From Siphonodentalium dalli (taxonomy: Eukaryota; Mollusca; Scaphopoda; Gadilida; Siphonodentaliidae): 64,000 nt of DNA. Shown here piece by piece: positions 46,401 through 59,000 of the stretch (its first letter is position 1; each line of letters starts with the position of its first letter). The position numbers and the translations under genes were made by a program. Location of the stretch: NCBI GenBank assembly GCA_032622095.1, contig CP136068.1, positions 47,176,443-47,240,442 of the forward strand, read 5' to 3'. The notes under the pieces were generated by a model that saw nothing but the letters and a program-made list of their open reading frames with translations, was not told the DNA's origin and made no database searches.

Positions 46401-49400
46401 ATACAATACACTAGTGTCGACGTAACAGTAACATATCGCCAATGTTTTACTGAATCAGTGATCGCTAATACAATACACTAGTGTCGACGTAACAGTAACA
46501 TATCGCCAATGTTTTATATAACATACACTAGTGTCGACATAACAGTAACATATCGCCAATGTTTTACTGAATCAGTGATCGCTAATAAAATACACTAGTG
46601 TCGACGTAACAGTAACATATCGCCAATGTTTTACTGAATCAGTGATCGCTAATACAATACACTAGTGTCGACGTAACAGTAACATATCGCCAATGTTTTA
46701 CTAAATCAGTGATCGCTGATAAAATACACTAGTGTCGACGTAACAGTAACATATCGCCAATGTTTTATATAACATACACTAGTGTCGACATAACAGTAAC
46801 ATATCGCCAATGTTTTACTGAATCAGTGATCGCTAATAAAATACACTAGTGTCGACGTAACAGTAACATATCGCCAATGTTTTACTGAATCAGTGATCGC
46901 TAATACAATACACTAGTGTCGACGTAACAGTAACATATCGCCAATGTTTTATATAACATACACTAGTGTCGACATAACAGTAACATATCGCCAATGTTTT
47001 ACTGAATCAGTGATCGCTAATAAAATACACTAGTGTCGACGTAACAGTAACATATCGCCAATGTTTTACTGAATCAGTGATCGCTAATACAATACACTAG
47101 TGTCGACGTAACAGTAACATATCGCCAATGTTTTACTAAATCAGTGATCGCTAATAAAATACACTAGTGTCGACGTAACAGTAACATATCGCCAATGTTT
47201 TATATAACATACACTAGTGTCGACATAACAGTAACATATCGCCAATGTTTTACTGAATCAGTGATCGCTAATAAAATACACTAGTGTCGACGTAACAGTA
47301 ACATATCGCCAATGTTTTATATAACATACACTAGTGTCGACATAACAGTAACATATCGCCAATGTTTTACTGAATCAGTGATCGCTAATAAAATACACTA
47401 GTGTCGACGTAACAGTAACATATCGCCAATGTTTTACTGAATCAGTGATCGCTAATACAATACACTAGTGTCGACGTAACAGTAACATATCGCCAATGTT
47501 TTACTAAATCAGTGATCGCTAATAAAATACAATAGTGTCGACGTAACAGTAACATATCGCCAATGTTTTACTGAATCAGTGATCGCTAATAAAATACACT
47601 AGTGTCGACGTAACAGTAACATATCGCCAATGTTTTACTAAATCAGTGATCGCTAATAAAATACACTAGTGTCGACGTAACAGTAACATATCGCCAATGT
47701 TTTATATAACATACACTAGTGTCGACATAACAGTAACATATCGCCAATGTTTTACTGAATCAGTGATCGCTAATACAATACACTAGTGTCGACGTAACAG
47801 TAACATATCGCCAATGTTTTACTAAATCAGTGATCGCTAATAAAATACACTAGTGTCGACGTAACAGTAACATATCGCCAATGTTTTATATAACATACAC
47901 TAGTGTCGACATAACAGTAACATATCGCCAATGTTTTACTGAATCAGTGATCGCTAATAAAATACACTAGTGTCGACGTAACAGTAACATATCGCCAATG
48001 TTTTACTGAATCAGTGATCGCTAATACAATACACTAGTGTCGACGTAACAGTAACATATCGCCAATGTTTTACTAAATCAGTGATCGCTAATAAAATACA
48101 CTAGTGTCGACGTAACAGTAACATATCGCCAATGTTTTACTGAATCAGTGATCGCTAATAAAATACACTAGTGTCGACGTAACAGTAACATATCGCCAAT
48201 GTTTTACTGAATCAGTGATCGCTAATACAATACACTAGTGTCGACGTAACAGTAACATATCGCCAATGTTTTACTAAATCAGTGATCGCTAATAAAATAC
48301 ACTAGTGTCGACGTAACAGTAACATATCGCCAATGTTTTATATAACATACACTAGTGTCGACATAACAGTAACATATCGCCAATGTTTTACTGAATCAGT
48401 GATCGCTAATACAATACACTAGTGTCGACGTAACAGTAACATATCGCCAATGTTTTACTAAATCAGTGATCGCTAATAAAATACACTAGTGTCGACGTAA
48501 CAGTAACATATCGCCAATGTTTTACTGAATCAGTGATCGCTAATACAATACACTAGTGTCGACGTAACAGTAACATATCGCCAATGTTTTACTAAATCAG
48601 TGATCGCTAATAAAATACACTAGTGTCGACGTAACAGTAACATATCGCCAATGTTTTATATAACATACACTAGTGTCGACATAACAGTAACATATCGCCA
48701 ATGTTTTACTGAATCAGTGATCGCTAATACAATACACTAGTGTCGACGTAACAGTAACATATCGCCAATGTTTTACTAAATCAGTGATCGCTAATAAAAT
48801 ACACTAGTGTCGACGTAACAGTAACATATCGCCAATGTTTTATATAACATACACTAGTGTCGACATAATAGTAACATATCGCCAATGTTTTACTGAATCA
48901 GTGATCGCTAATAAAATACACTAGTGTCGACGTAACAGTAACATATCGCCAATGTTTTACTGAATCAGTGATCGCTAATACAATACACTAGTGTCGACGT
49001 AACAGTAACATATCGCCAATGTTTTATATAACATACACTAGTGTCGACATAACAGTAACATATCGCCAATGTTTTACTGAATCAGTGATCGCTAATAAAA
49101 TACACTAGTGTCGACGTAACAGTAACATATCGCCAATGTTTTACTGAATCAGTGATCGCTAATACAATACACTAGTGTCGACGTAACAGTAACATATCGC
49201 CAATGTTTTACTAAATCAGTGATCGCTAATAAAATACACTAGTGTCGACGTAACAGTAACATATCGCCAATGTTTTACTGAATCAGTGATCGCTAATACA
49301 ATACACTAGTGTCGACGTAACAGTAACATATCGCCAATGTTTTATATAACATACACTAGTGTCGACATAACAGTAACATATCGCCAATGTTTTACTGAAT

Positions 49401-50729
49401 CAGTGATCGCTAATAAAATACACTAGTGTCGACGTAACAGTAACATATCGCCAATGTTTTACTGAATCAGTGATCGCTAATACAATACACTAGTGTCGAC
49501 GTAACAGTAACATATCGCCAATGTTTTACTAAATCAGTGATCGCTAATAAAATACACTAGTGTCGACGTAACAGTAACATATCGCCAATGTTTTATATAA
49601 CATACACTAGTGTCGACATAACAGTAACATATCGCCAATGTTTTATATAACATACACTGGTGTCGACGTAACAGTAACATATCGCCAATGTTTTATATAA
49701 CAGTGTCGACGTAACAGTAACATATCGCCAATGTTTTATATAACATACGTTGACACTAGTATCGACGTAACAGTAACATATCGCCAATGTTTTATATAAC
49801 ATACACTGGTGTCGACGTAACAGTAACATATCGCCAATGTTTTATATAACATACGTTGACACTAGTATCGACGTAACAGTAACATATCGCCAATGTTTTA
49901 TATAACATACACTAGTGTCGACGTAACAGTAACATATCGCCAATGTTTTATATAACAGTGTCGACGTAACAGTAACATATCGCCAATGTTTTATATAACA
50001 TACACTAGTGTCGACGTAACAGTAACATATCGCCAATGTTTTATATAACATACACTAGTATCGACGTAACAGTAACATATCGCCAATGTTTTATATAAAA
50101 TACACTAGTGTCGACGTAATGTAACATATCGCCAATGTTTTATATAACAGTGTCGACGTAATGTAACATATCGCCAATGTTTTATATAACAGTGTCGACG
50201 TAACAGTAACATATCGCCAATGTTTTATATAACAGTGTCGACGTAACAGTAACATATCGCCAATGTTTTATATAAAATACACTAGTGTCGACGCAACAGT
50301 AACATATCGCCAATGTTTTATATAACAGACGTAAAAGTAACATATCGCCAATGTTTTATATAACAGACGTAAAAGTAACATATCGCCAATGTTTTATATA
50401 ACAGACGTTCGACTGGTGAATGGACTTGGAAAACAATTTTCAATAAAAAAAAAACGATATCTCGTTTGTTTTATTGTTTTACCTTGGGGGGGGGGGGTTA
50501 TAGTCGTGTTTTGTGATTTTATCACGTAGCTTTGTTTAGATCTACACACGAACATATTAGATACTGTACATCTAATTGGATTATGGCGCAACATAACCTC
50601 ATGTCGCCGTTGAAAAGAAGCTATATCTGTACACTGTTGTGATACTTTTCCGTTTACATGTACTGTAAAAACGAAAGCAGCAAACGTTTGAGTTAAATAT
50701 AATACATAATATATTATTATTATTTCCAG
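40445..50729 (+). other. RLC intron D, almost entirely satellite
   Basis: 10,285-bp intron with donor GTAAGT and acceptor TATTATTATTTCCAG. About 93 percent of it is the tandem array at 40831-50408. The remaining flanks (40445-40830 and 50409-50729) show no feature except a poly-G run near 50486. Confidence 0.85.
40831..50408 (+). repeat. Satellite array with higher-order structure (67/50-bp units)
   Basis: About 9.6 kb, of the order of 150 units. The long unit (67 bp) runs TTTTACTGAATCAGTGATCG, CTAATACAATACACTAGTGT, CGACGTAACAGTAACATATC, GCCAATG. The short unit (50 bp) replaces the first 28 or so bases by TTTTATATAACAT. Variants are linked: long units carry GTCGACGTAAC, short ones mostly GTCGACATAAC; long units split into GAATC+TAAAATAC (A), GAATC+TACAATAC (B) and AAATC+TAAAATAC (C). 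The left end reads B, AABC, AABC, AAB, B, then eleven short units in a row (41701-42250). Later parts often read A-B-C-short. The 3' end is decayed to 43- and 38-bp units. Every full unit holds the palindromes ACACTAGTGT and GTCGAC. Confidence 0.97.
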
Positions 50730-50778
50730 TCTGAAAGATCTCCTCCAAAACATGGGCGACAACTTCACAGCAGATGAG
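50730..50778 (+). CDS. RLC coding exon 5
   Basis: Completes Tyr110 and encodes residues 111-126 (LKDLLQNMGDNFTADE), then a phase 0 donor GAG/GTATCT. The donor is weak from position +4 because a Helitron-like element begins at about 50782. Acceptor TTATTATTTCCAG. Confidence 0.9.
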
Positions 50779-50781
50779 GTA

Positions 50782-53078
50782 TCTATCTATATCTATATAT
50801 TTGCGAATGCTTGTCTGTCTGTCTGGTTTAAATATGTCAAAACATGGCGTCGTTCGAGTCAGGGATGCACGGAAGGGGAGAAGAGCACCAAAATTGATAA
50901 AACTAATTTTAGCGCCGATTTCCACCAAGTTGATACATATTCTTCATGATACAAGGAATCTAATTGTGCGATTTAAAGACGCCAAATTGGTGTCGTTTGG
51001 ATGAGAGATTGTGGGGGGGGGGGGTGAGCACTACATTTGATAATAATGGATTTAATCGCCGATTGCCACCACACTGATACAAAACCATCCCCATGGTATG
51101 AGAAGTCTAATGGTGTGACTTAAATCTGTCAAAAGTGGCCTCATTTGAGTCAGGGGTACATTGAAATGGAGAGGGGCACCAAAATGGATACACAATAATT
51201 TTAGCGCCAAGTTCCACTAAATTGATAGATGTTCTTATCCATGATACGATGAATATAATCGTTTGATTTAAAGACGCCATGGTGATGTTTGGTTGAGAGG
51301 TGGGGGATGGGTGGGCACCAAATGTATTTAGTCACGGATTAGCACCAAACTTATAAATAATCATCTCCATGATGTCAGGAGTGTAATTGTGTGATATAAG
51401 GATGTCACAAGTAGGGCCATTTGAGTCAGTGGTGCATAGAGGTGAGAGGGACACAAACGGTTTTAACAATATGTTTAGCTCCGATTTCCACCAGACTAAT
51501 ACATATTCTTCTCCGTGATACGAGGAATCTAATCGTGTGGTTTTGATACACCAAATTGGTGCCGTTTAGATGAGAGAAATGGGGACCTTAAATTTGTTAC
51601 GAATTTGTATACTCGTCAATTTTCACCAATTGTATATATATGCATCTCCATAATGAGTCTAAGTGTGTGGTTTAATGGTGACAAAAGTGGCACCGCTTGC
51701 GTCCGAACTAGGGACGGGAGAGTCATCAAAACTGATAAAAAATCGCCGATTTCCACCAAACGCATACATAATCACCTCCGCGCTATGGCGATGTTCGAGG
51801 GGGGGGGGGGGGCATCAACAATTGATTTAATAAACTATTTTTAGCGCAGATTTCCACCAAATTGACATATCATTCTTCTCCATGCTACGATGAATATAAT
51901 CGTATGATTTAAAGACTCCAAATTGCTGCCATTTGGGTGAGAGATGGGGTGGGGGTCTCATAATTATGATAAGATTTTGTTTAATTGCTGATTACCACCA
52001 AACCTATATATAATCATCTCCAGTATATCATGCATCCATGAGTCTAATGGACGTGGTTTAAATATGTCAAAAGTGGCGCAATTAAATTAATGCAAGAGGG
52101 TGACAAAGCTGTTTCAAATATATTTAGCACTAATTTCCACCAAATTTATACACGTTCTTCACTAATGATACGATATCTTGATATGGTGATGGGAATGATG
52201 GCATTCACATAATGAGCTAGCAAAACAGATACATAGAAGAAGCATTAAAAGCATGTTTATCATTCTATTTAAGAGATATATATATATATATATATATATA
52301 TTCTTGCAAACTGCGAGACCTCGAACCGTCAGAGGATTGCATATTATAATGGCTCATGTAGATATTATAACACAATCGAGTCTGTTCCATTCAATACAGT
52401 TTCACAGTGTGCAGTCAAATATATTTTATTCTGATATGAAAGAAAACGCTGTCAGTAGCATGTGATTTTTCATGATCCTCTAATACTGACATCTGACAAG
52501 GGTATATCTGCCCGATACAGCGGATTGTTTTAGAACAGACTCATCAACTAACATTAACAACTCAAAATATCGCTCTGTGTCGGGCGCATATAGCTGATAT
52601 ACTGCGCAGCAACATTTCTTTTAAACTGAGAATATTTAGCCAATATATAGCACCATGATCAGGGGAGGACCTGGACACTTATTTAAAACATCTGTATATT
52701 CCTGGAGATATGATAGCCATGTGTCAAATTCTTAGTCTAACCCAATTGTCGTCTTTTATTTTTGCAAACTAATGTGTCTATAATGTTCATTTATCATGTT
52801 ATAACGTCTGAAGTATACGCAGTTGTAAATAAATGAATACTTCTTTATTGATGGAACGGATTAAACGCGATAATCAAAATGACAACCGACAAGGTGAGCC
52901 ACTACTCATAGTCCATGACTGTGTAAGAATCATGTTTTGTGATGCTAGTTGAATATAAAATTTATGAGAATACGTGCAACACTTTGGACAAGAGTATTCT
53001 CTATTCCCAACAAATATCAACAGCAAGCAGAGGGTTTCACATCACTTTAACCTGGGCAACGCCGGGTAACCCTGCTAG
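50782..53078 (+). mobile_element. Helitron-like non-autonomous element, copy 2, in intron E
   Basis: The 5' end TCTATCTATATCTATATATT is preceded by A (50781). The 3' end has the hairpin ACCTGG-GCAACG-CCGGGT (53050-53067), then AACCCTG and CTAG, followed by T (53079). The exact 5' base could be 50782 or 50786. It contains tandem repeats (about 50820-52150), a TA run (52276-52301) and a non-repeated 3' part matching 1-620 and 2184-2640 in reverse. No replicase gene is seen. Confidence 0.65.
52276..52301. repeat. (TA)n microsatellite within Helitron copy 2
   Basis: Short TA run at the site where copy 1 has only a few TA units, so it expanded after the copies diverged. Confidence 0.85.
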
Positions 53079-53246
53079 TGTATAAATAATTACGTTCCAG
53101 TTCTGTTATTTTGACCATCTTTTCGTCCTTGACCACCACCGTTACGGCAAATAAAATTGCTGATATCGAGAACGTGCCTGCCTTATATACTCACATTATA
53201 TTTATAATTGATGATATTGTTGTCTGACTGCAGGACAGTTTGTCAG

Positions 53247-53932
53247 CTGGACGTTTCGGAACCAGGTTCAACCTGCTTTTCGGGACGTTTCGGTGATTAG
53301 GCTTTCAGCACTTGGTTGTTTCGGCCCATGAACTTGGACATTTCGGCATTTCATCGAATATGTTTCGGCACATGGTTTATTTGTTTATTTGTGACATTTT
53401 ATAGTATATGCAATCGAACTGTTTTAGATGTAGTTGAGCCACTCTGGATGCCGCCGTCTCTGGGTTTTACTAACACAGTTAATATATACACATATGTATC
53501 TGGTAATTCCAAGAAAAACGTAGATATATTCAAAGAACTGTAAATAAATGTTTGCTATATTAATACGCGGAATGTATATACACCTCGATAAAGATTAGAG
53601 ATACAAATGTGTTTTCAACATTTCGTAAGAAGTGAGACAAACGGAATTTATTGTCTCAGTTATCTGGAGTTATATACCGAACAAGGAATTCTGTATTAAT
53701 GTTAAGTGATGCCTGCGGTGTTCAATACTCACCGCGATCGTTGTCATTTGTTCCTTCCGGTGTTCGTTTTTTCCCCACCATTTTACATGTTTTTTTTCAC
53801 ATTTTATTGAAATGAAGAATGGAACTAAAAGTAATTTCTAGACATCACTGATAATTTCGTTGGTACGCAAATTAACAGGCGCCGAAGTGCCGAAATTCGG
53901 TTGGTGAAACATCCAGGTGCCGAAACGTCCAG
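53247..53932. mobile_element. Foldback element with CGAAACGTCC ends
   Basis: CTGGACGTTTCGG (53247) is mirrored by CCGAAACGTCCAG (ending 53932). Further GTTTCGGCAC / GTGCCGAAA motifs lie inside each end. The interior has no recognised gene (the ORF 53316-53543 overlaps the repeats). Confidence 0.6.
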
Positions 53933-54109
53933 CATTCTTTGAAATAACATTTGAGGGGGCATATTTACGTCCGACAGGTAATGTAGCACTACGTTGTACA
54001 TACATGTGACCACACTATGGACATACACTGTTTTACCTGGTATCACCGTGAATATATGACATTGCGTATGCAACATTATACTCACGTATTATTCTTTGGC
54101 GTGTTCCAG

Positions 54110-54208
54110 ATCAGACAAACGTGGAAGGAAGCACCAATCAGTGGCGGACAGTTCGATTTCGCTGAGTTTGTCAGCATCGTTAAGGGAAAACAATCAGATG
54201 ATGCATAG
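54110..54208 (+). CDS. RLC coding exon 6 and stop
   Basis: Residues 127-158 (IRQTWKEAPISGGQFDFAEF, then VSIVKGKQSDDA), then TAG. The KEAPI..G.FD..EF pattern is the C-lobe end of RLCs. The acidic tail is short, as in molluscan RLCs. Confidence 0.92.
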   Translation: MRQTWKEAPISGGQFDFAEFVSIVKGKQSDDA

Positions 54209-55240
54209 GCTCCATAATATTCAACATCATCAAACGACTCTCATATCACCCCAGAATGCAATTCGCGATATGTGATAAAACATTGACGCCCCCTAGTGGA
54301 AACAAGAAACTTCGCATTCATCAAGGGACACAACACATCGGGCTGCTATGTTAGTTGTCATGAAGACAAACTAACATCGAGTTATCGATCTTGGAAGCTT
54401 CGACATTGACCTTGTCGATCCTCTTTTCGTTGTCATCGTCACCCGGCTGTTTGAAAAGACTGGTTCGAAAGAACATCACCGAACCGGAGAGTTATGGAGA
54501 TTGGAGGTTCGACCGAGCTCCCCCGCGATGTGTGGTACAAGCATTACTTATTTGTGTCCATCACCCCATAGAACTCTACAGGAAAATTTGCTCATATAAT
54601 GTATGATCTTTGTTGACCAAATTTACATATGCAGACCATTTTGTGTTACCAAGGTTACCATTATGCTCAATAGGGTGTCTACCTCTCTCGGAATGCAACG
54701 AGAACATGTGCATGAAAAACGAGAGACCAACATGTGTCCGGTTTATTTCGTCAACAAAGGACCGGAAGTGTGATTCCGTCAAACCCAATCGCTCCTTATT
54801 TTGTGTTATAACACATAATATAGGGGTGAACCCTAGAACCCTTTCCCCAAACATCTACAAGGAATTCACAATGTGTTGTAAATACCCTCCTTCGTCATGA
54901 CGGTTTGAATCTCATCGTGACGCGGCGAGGGCTAACTATTTTGTATTACCGATGATAAGTTTAGCGGATTAATTTTATAGTACATCTCCACCATGTGTTT
55001 TGAAGTCACCACCTCACGTTTGATGTGCGAGATTTCCAAGTGAAAGGGAACAGCATTCCTTTTTTATAATCAGTTAATCATCAGCGCAATTGAATTTCAA
55101 GGCCTTGAAATTACCATCAAAATTTCAATGTTATGTGTAAATATTATACGAATCCTGATAAAAGTATAGAAACGACTGTGTTATAATGTTTGTACTATAT
55201 TAATTTATTCCAACTCAATAAACTTTATCACCTGTTTTAT
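54209..55240 (+). other. RLC 3' untranslated region (about 1 kb)
   Basis: Runs from the stop to just beyond AATAAA (55217-55222), followed by a T/GT-rich stretch fitting a cleavage region. Open frames in it (54391-54606, 54610-54900) lack family features. Confidence 0.6.
55217..55222 (+). terminator. Polyadenylation signal of the RLC gene
   Basis: AATAAA with downstream TGTTTTATTTTTGG. It is the first convincing signal after the stop codon. Confidence 0.65.
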
Positions 55241-56090
55241 TTTTGGACTTCTTTGTATGCGTGCCATTGATGTTGCAGTCGAGAATATATATCCAGGATA
55301 AGAACGGCTAACTGCTACTACAGCATATGGTATATTCATGCAGCATGGATATTTGCCTGGTAAAAAAGGTGTTAATTGGGTTTTCCCAGAATTTCCAAAA
55401 ATATAACCCAATCAGCGCGCTGCGAATGCGGCAAGTGGGTTGTCGCCCTTGCTTTGAAAAGTTGAAAAAGTTAAAATAGTAACGGCGAGAGCCAGTCTAA
55501 CAACACTGAATGAAATAGTTCCGTCGACAGATTGCACTAGTGCGATTCTGAGAATTATCACACGCCTGGAACGTCGTGCGATCATGTGAATTACGTTGAT
55601 AGATATGTAATAGCTATTAGAGTAACATATAATAGCGTGTGTTTATGTCTAATTAGAGCGTTGGAATACCAATAGTTATTGCACGATTTATTCTTGATGG
55701 GTTATTTGAAGGCTGGTGTCCTGAAATTATCAGTTACATAACAACTTTTGGAATTTACATAGATCTAACTACGTACGTACTTAACTGTTGCGCATGTAAA
55801 TTTTATAACGTCGGTGGGATTCAAAGAAGTCGTAAAACTGTTAAAATCGTATTTTGGCGCGAATTTTGTTATTGCAAATTCGTAATCTACGCGGTCGATT
55901 ACACCCCTAAAATTCTTATCCTTGTTCTAATCCAACCAGCAATGAGCTTTTAGGCCATGTGATGGAAATTCGTATCCTTGGTTGGACAAATTTCTTACTT
56001 CAAAAATGTCGTATAAAGTATACGACATATTTGAAGTAAAACATATGACCATAACGTCAGTTACGTTGTTCTCAGAACGTCGTATATAGC

Positions 56091-59000
56091 CCGGGAGCTA
56101 ATAGGGGTACCCTTGCACCCACCTGGGACTTAACTTCACCCCACTCATTTTGTTCCTTATTATGCCCCTTCAACTTTTAAGCAATGTTAACAAGAAAAAA
56201 AAAATGGCCGTGTAGACTCCAGACAATATGGCGTCCATCATGGCCGCCGTTTTTCAGACCAGACCCTAAGTGAGTTTTATGCAAATTATAGCGTGAAAAT
56301 CTAGTAAAATGTATATATTTTCGTGAAGCTAAGACACAATAATACCTTTTTGGGCCAAAATTGAAACTCACCATCCAAGATGGCCGCCAAAATGGCCGCC
56401 GAACTTGAAAATATGACATTTTTTCACAATATCTTCTAGATCAATTCATGCTGTTTGGAAATGGTTGAGTAATATGACTTTATTTTGTGTTTTATATATT
56501 ACCTGATCATTGGAGCAATTAAAATGGAATTATTGGGGTCCTAACCCCTTCCGATCCCTCAAACATTCGATTTTACAGAATGCGGTATAAAACTTCACAA
56601 AAAATCACAATTGGGATTCTAGTCATATTTCAACAAAAATGAAAAGAACTTTGTAATGTAAGTGAGGCATATCATTACCTACGAATATTCCAACTTTTGG
56701 TTGATGTATAAAATAGGCTATTCTGCATTAAATACATTGAATACTAACGTGTCTGATGCATCATGTTTAAATTTTACTGTTGTCACCACTGACATCACCA
56801 AAATATTGAACTTTTCACTCAAAAACTTGACATAAATATCGGCAAAAATTGACTTTTTAGGTTTGGACCATTTTTTGTTTCAGGTAAAATGTTACTATCT
56901 TTGGATTGAAAGGTTCTTATTGTTTTTGGACTATCTTAAATGCGTCATACTTCGGTGTGTATTGACCAAATTGCTCAAGATGGCTTCCAAAATGGCAACC
57001 AAACAGTATATCCCGAACATTATTCTCGGCGTTATCCGAAAAGGTAGCAAATTGTGACTCACTTGGTTATTATACTTGATAGTTAATTAACTGACAACTA
57101 CATGTTCTATTCTGGTTGTCGCAGTTTAGTATGGGGCATGGCAAATTCATTTTAAAGTGTGTAAGTTTGCTGAGAACCTTTAATTTTTTTTATTTTGGAT
57201 TTATTGAAAGGAAATGTGCAGAACTTTGAGACAGAACTGAGATGGTCCATAAGCTGTGGCTATTCTGGTCCATTATGATAAAACAAAAAGTCAACGGGAT
57301 ACAGTGTGGATGCTAAGATCGTAGCCAGGGAGTTACTCTATGATCATAGGTGAGGTGAATAGGTATACAGGGAGTTATTGTATGTCATGTCTGATGTGAA
57401 TAGGTATATAGTGAGTGACTATATGGTTATGAATGGGTTGTCAACGGTAAGATGCATAGGTATACAGGGAGATGTCGTGAGGTGAATCGGTATACATGGA
57501 GTGACTGTATGGTTGTGTATATCCAGTACGGGTGCACACGGTGTATGGATATAGCTACATGGTCATATATGTGCTGATTATGTATATATATGGAGTGACT
57601 GTAAGGTCATGGGTGGGATGTACATGTGTTGTCTGTATGATCATGAATGGGGTGTGTGGGTAAATAGGGAGTGATTTTATGATTACGGGTAATGTGTATA
57701 GGTATACATGGAATGACTACGGTCATGATTGAATATGAATACCTGGTGTAAGCTGGGTGGACATTATCGTGTGGGTATATAGGGAGTATCTTTGTGGTAA
57801 CGGGTGGGATGTATATTTATATATCTCGTGGATGTATTATCATTGGTGGGTGTATAGGGATATCTGTATTATCATAGATGGCGTGTATGATTATACAGTG
57901 AATTGCTGAATTGTCAAGTGTGAGATGTATATGCAAGTATGGATGGTACATGTGGTCGTGTGTGCGGGCTTTTTGTATATCTGGAAGGGCTAAATGGCCA
58001 TTGATAAGGTTTACATGTATACCTGGAGTGAATCTATGGGCTGCACATATATACCGAGTGGTTATATGACTATATGTGTCGAATAGGTATACAGGTAGTG
58101 ACTGTATGGTTAATGGTGAGATGAGTACATGTAGGTATACAAGTAGTGACTGTATTATCATAAATGTAATGGATACCTATACAGGGGTGACTAAATGGTC
58201 ATGTGTCAGGCGTATGAGTATACCTGGTGTTCATGTTTGGTGACTCGTGGTGGTATGTCATGGGCGAGGGGTATGTGTATATAGCGAGTGGCTATATTGT
58301 CATGGATGAGGTGCTTATGCATACATGGAGTGACTATACTGACATGGCTGGGGTGTATTCGTATATCTTGATCGGCTATTCGGCTATGGTGTGACAAATA
58401 GGAATACATGGAGTGACATGGTCAATGTTGAGGTGAATATGTATACAAGGATTGACGATGACCATGTATGAATGTTTTGAATATGTACACACGGGGTGAC
58501 TATATGGCCATCTGTCAGGTGAAGAAGTATACCAGGTGCATGGGTGAGGGTATGTGTATGAAGCGAGTGGCTATATGGCAATTGGGGAGGTGCATATGTA
58601 TACCCGAAGTGACTTTATGGTCATTGATGTGGTGTTGGTGAATGTATTGATTGTCTATTTGACCATATGAGTGGATAATATGTATACAGGGGATGACCTT
58701 ATGGTCAATGGTGAGATGGATGGGTCTACAAGGAGTGACTATATGGTTATGGGTCATGTTTAGGAGTATACTCGGTGTGCCTGCATTGTGACCCGTGGCT
58801 GTATGGTCATCCGTGGTCATGGGTCAGGTGTACATGTATACAGTGGGTCACTATATTATGTATATGGTGTTATGTATATATGGAATGACTGTGTGATAAT
58901 GGGTGACTTTCCACGCTTAACGTTTCCTCCATGTACATAAACACCATCAAGACGGAGAACTCTATGACATGACCTCTCTATTGACTAGCATATCCTTGAG

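Larger units (their letters stand above)
50779..54109 (+). other. RLC intron E
   Basis: 3331 bp, most of it Helitron copy 2, followed by a foldback element (53247-53932). Acceptor TTCTTTGGCGTGTTCCAG. Confidence 0.85.
24608..55240 (+). other. Myosin regulatory light chain gene (whole span)
   Basis: Six coding exons joined with agreeing phases (0, 1, 1, 2, 0) give 477 coding bases including stop, i.e. 158 residues; molluscan muscle RLCs are about 156-157. The protein wraps the second IQ motif of the myosin heavy-chain neck and, in molluscs, is needed for calcium regulation of contraction (family knowledge). One proper EF-hand calcium/magnesium loop is present (residues 30-41: D30, N32, D34, G35, I37, D41), as usual for RLCs; the loop starting at D99 has lost its ligands. 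Signature EAPGPLNFTMFL spans 64-75, and NMGDNF 117-122 includes the glycine equivalent by position to the one that contacts the essential light chain in scallop. Ser8 (KKVSGAF) sits where the kinase site of other RLCs lies, without the basic RxxS context. The gene is stretched by repeats in every intron. Confidence 0.9.

Noticed and set aside
49593-50051. ORFs with repeated YKTLAICYCYVDTS
   Set aside because: Translations of the satellite unit on the minus strand.
40831-50408. CRISPR-like array
   Set aside because: Units are tandem with no unique spacers, in an animal intron. It is a satellite.
54610-54900. 96-codon ORF after the RLC stop
   Set aside because: Lies in the 3' UTR before the polyadenylation signal and shows no family features; an overlapping frame exists on the other strand.
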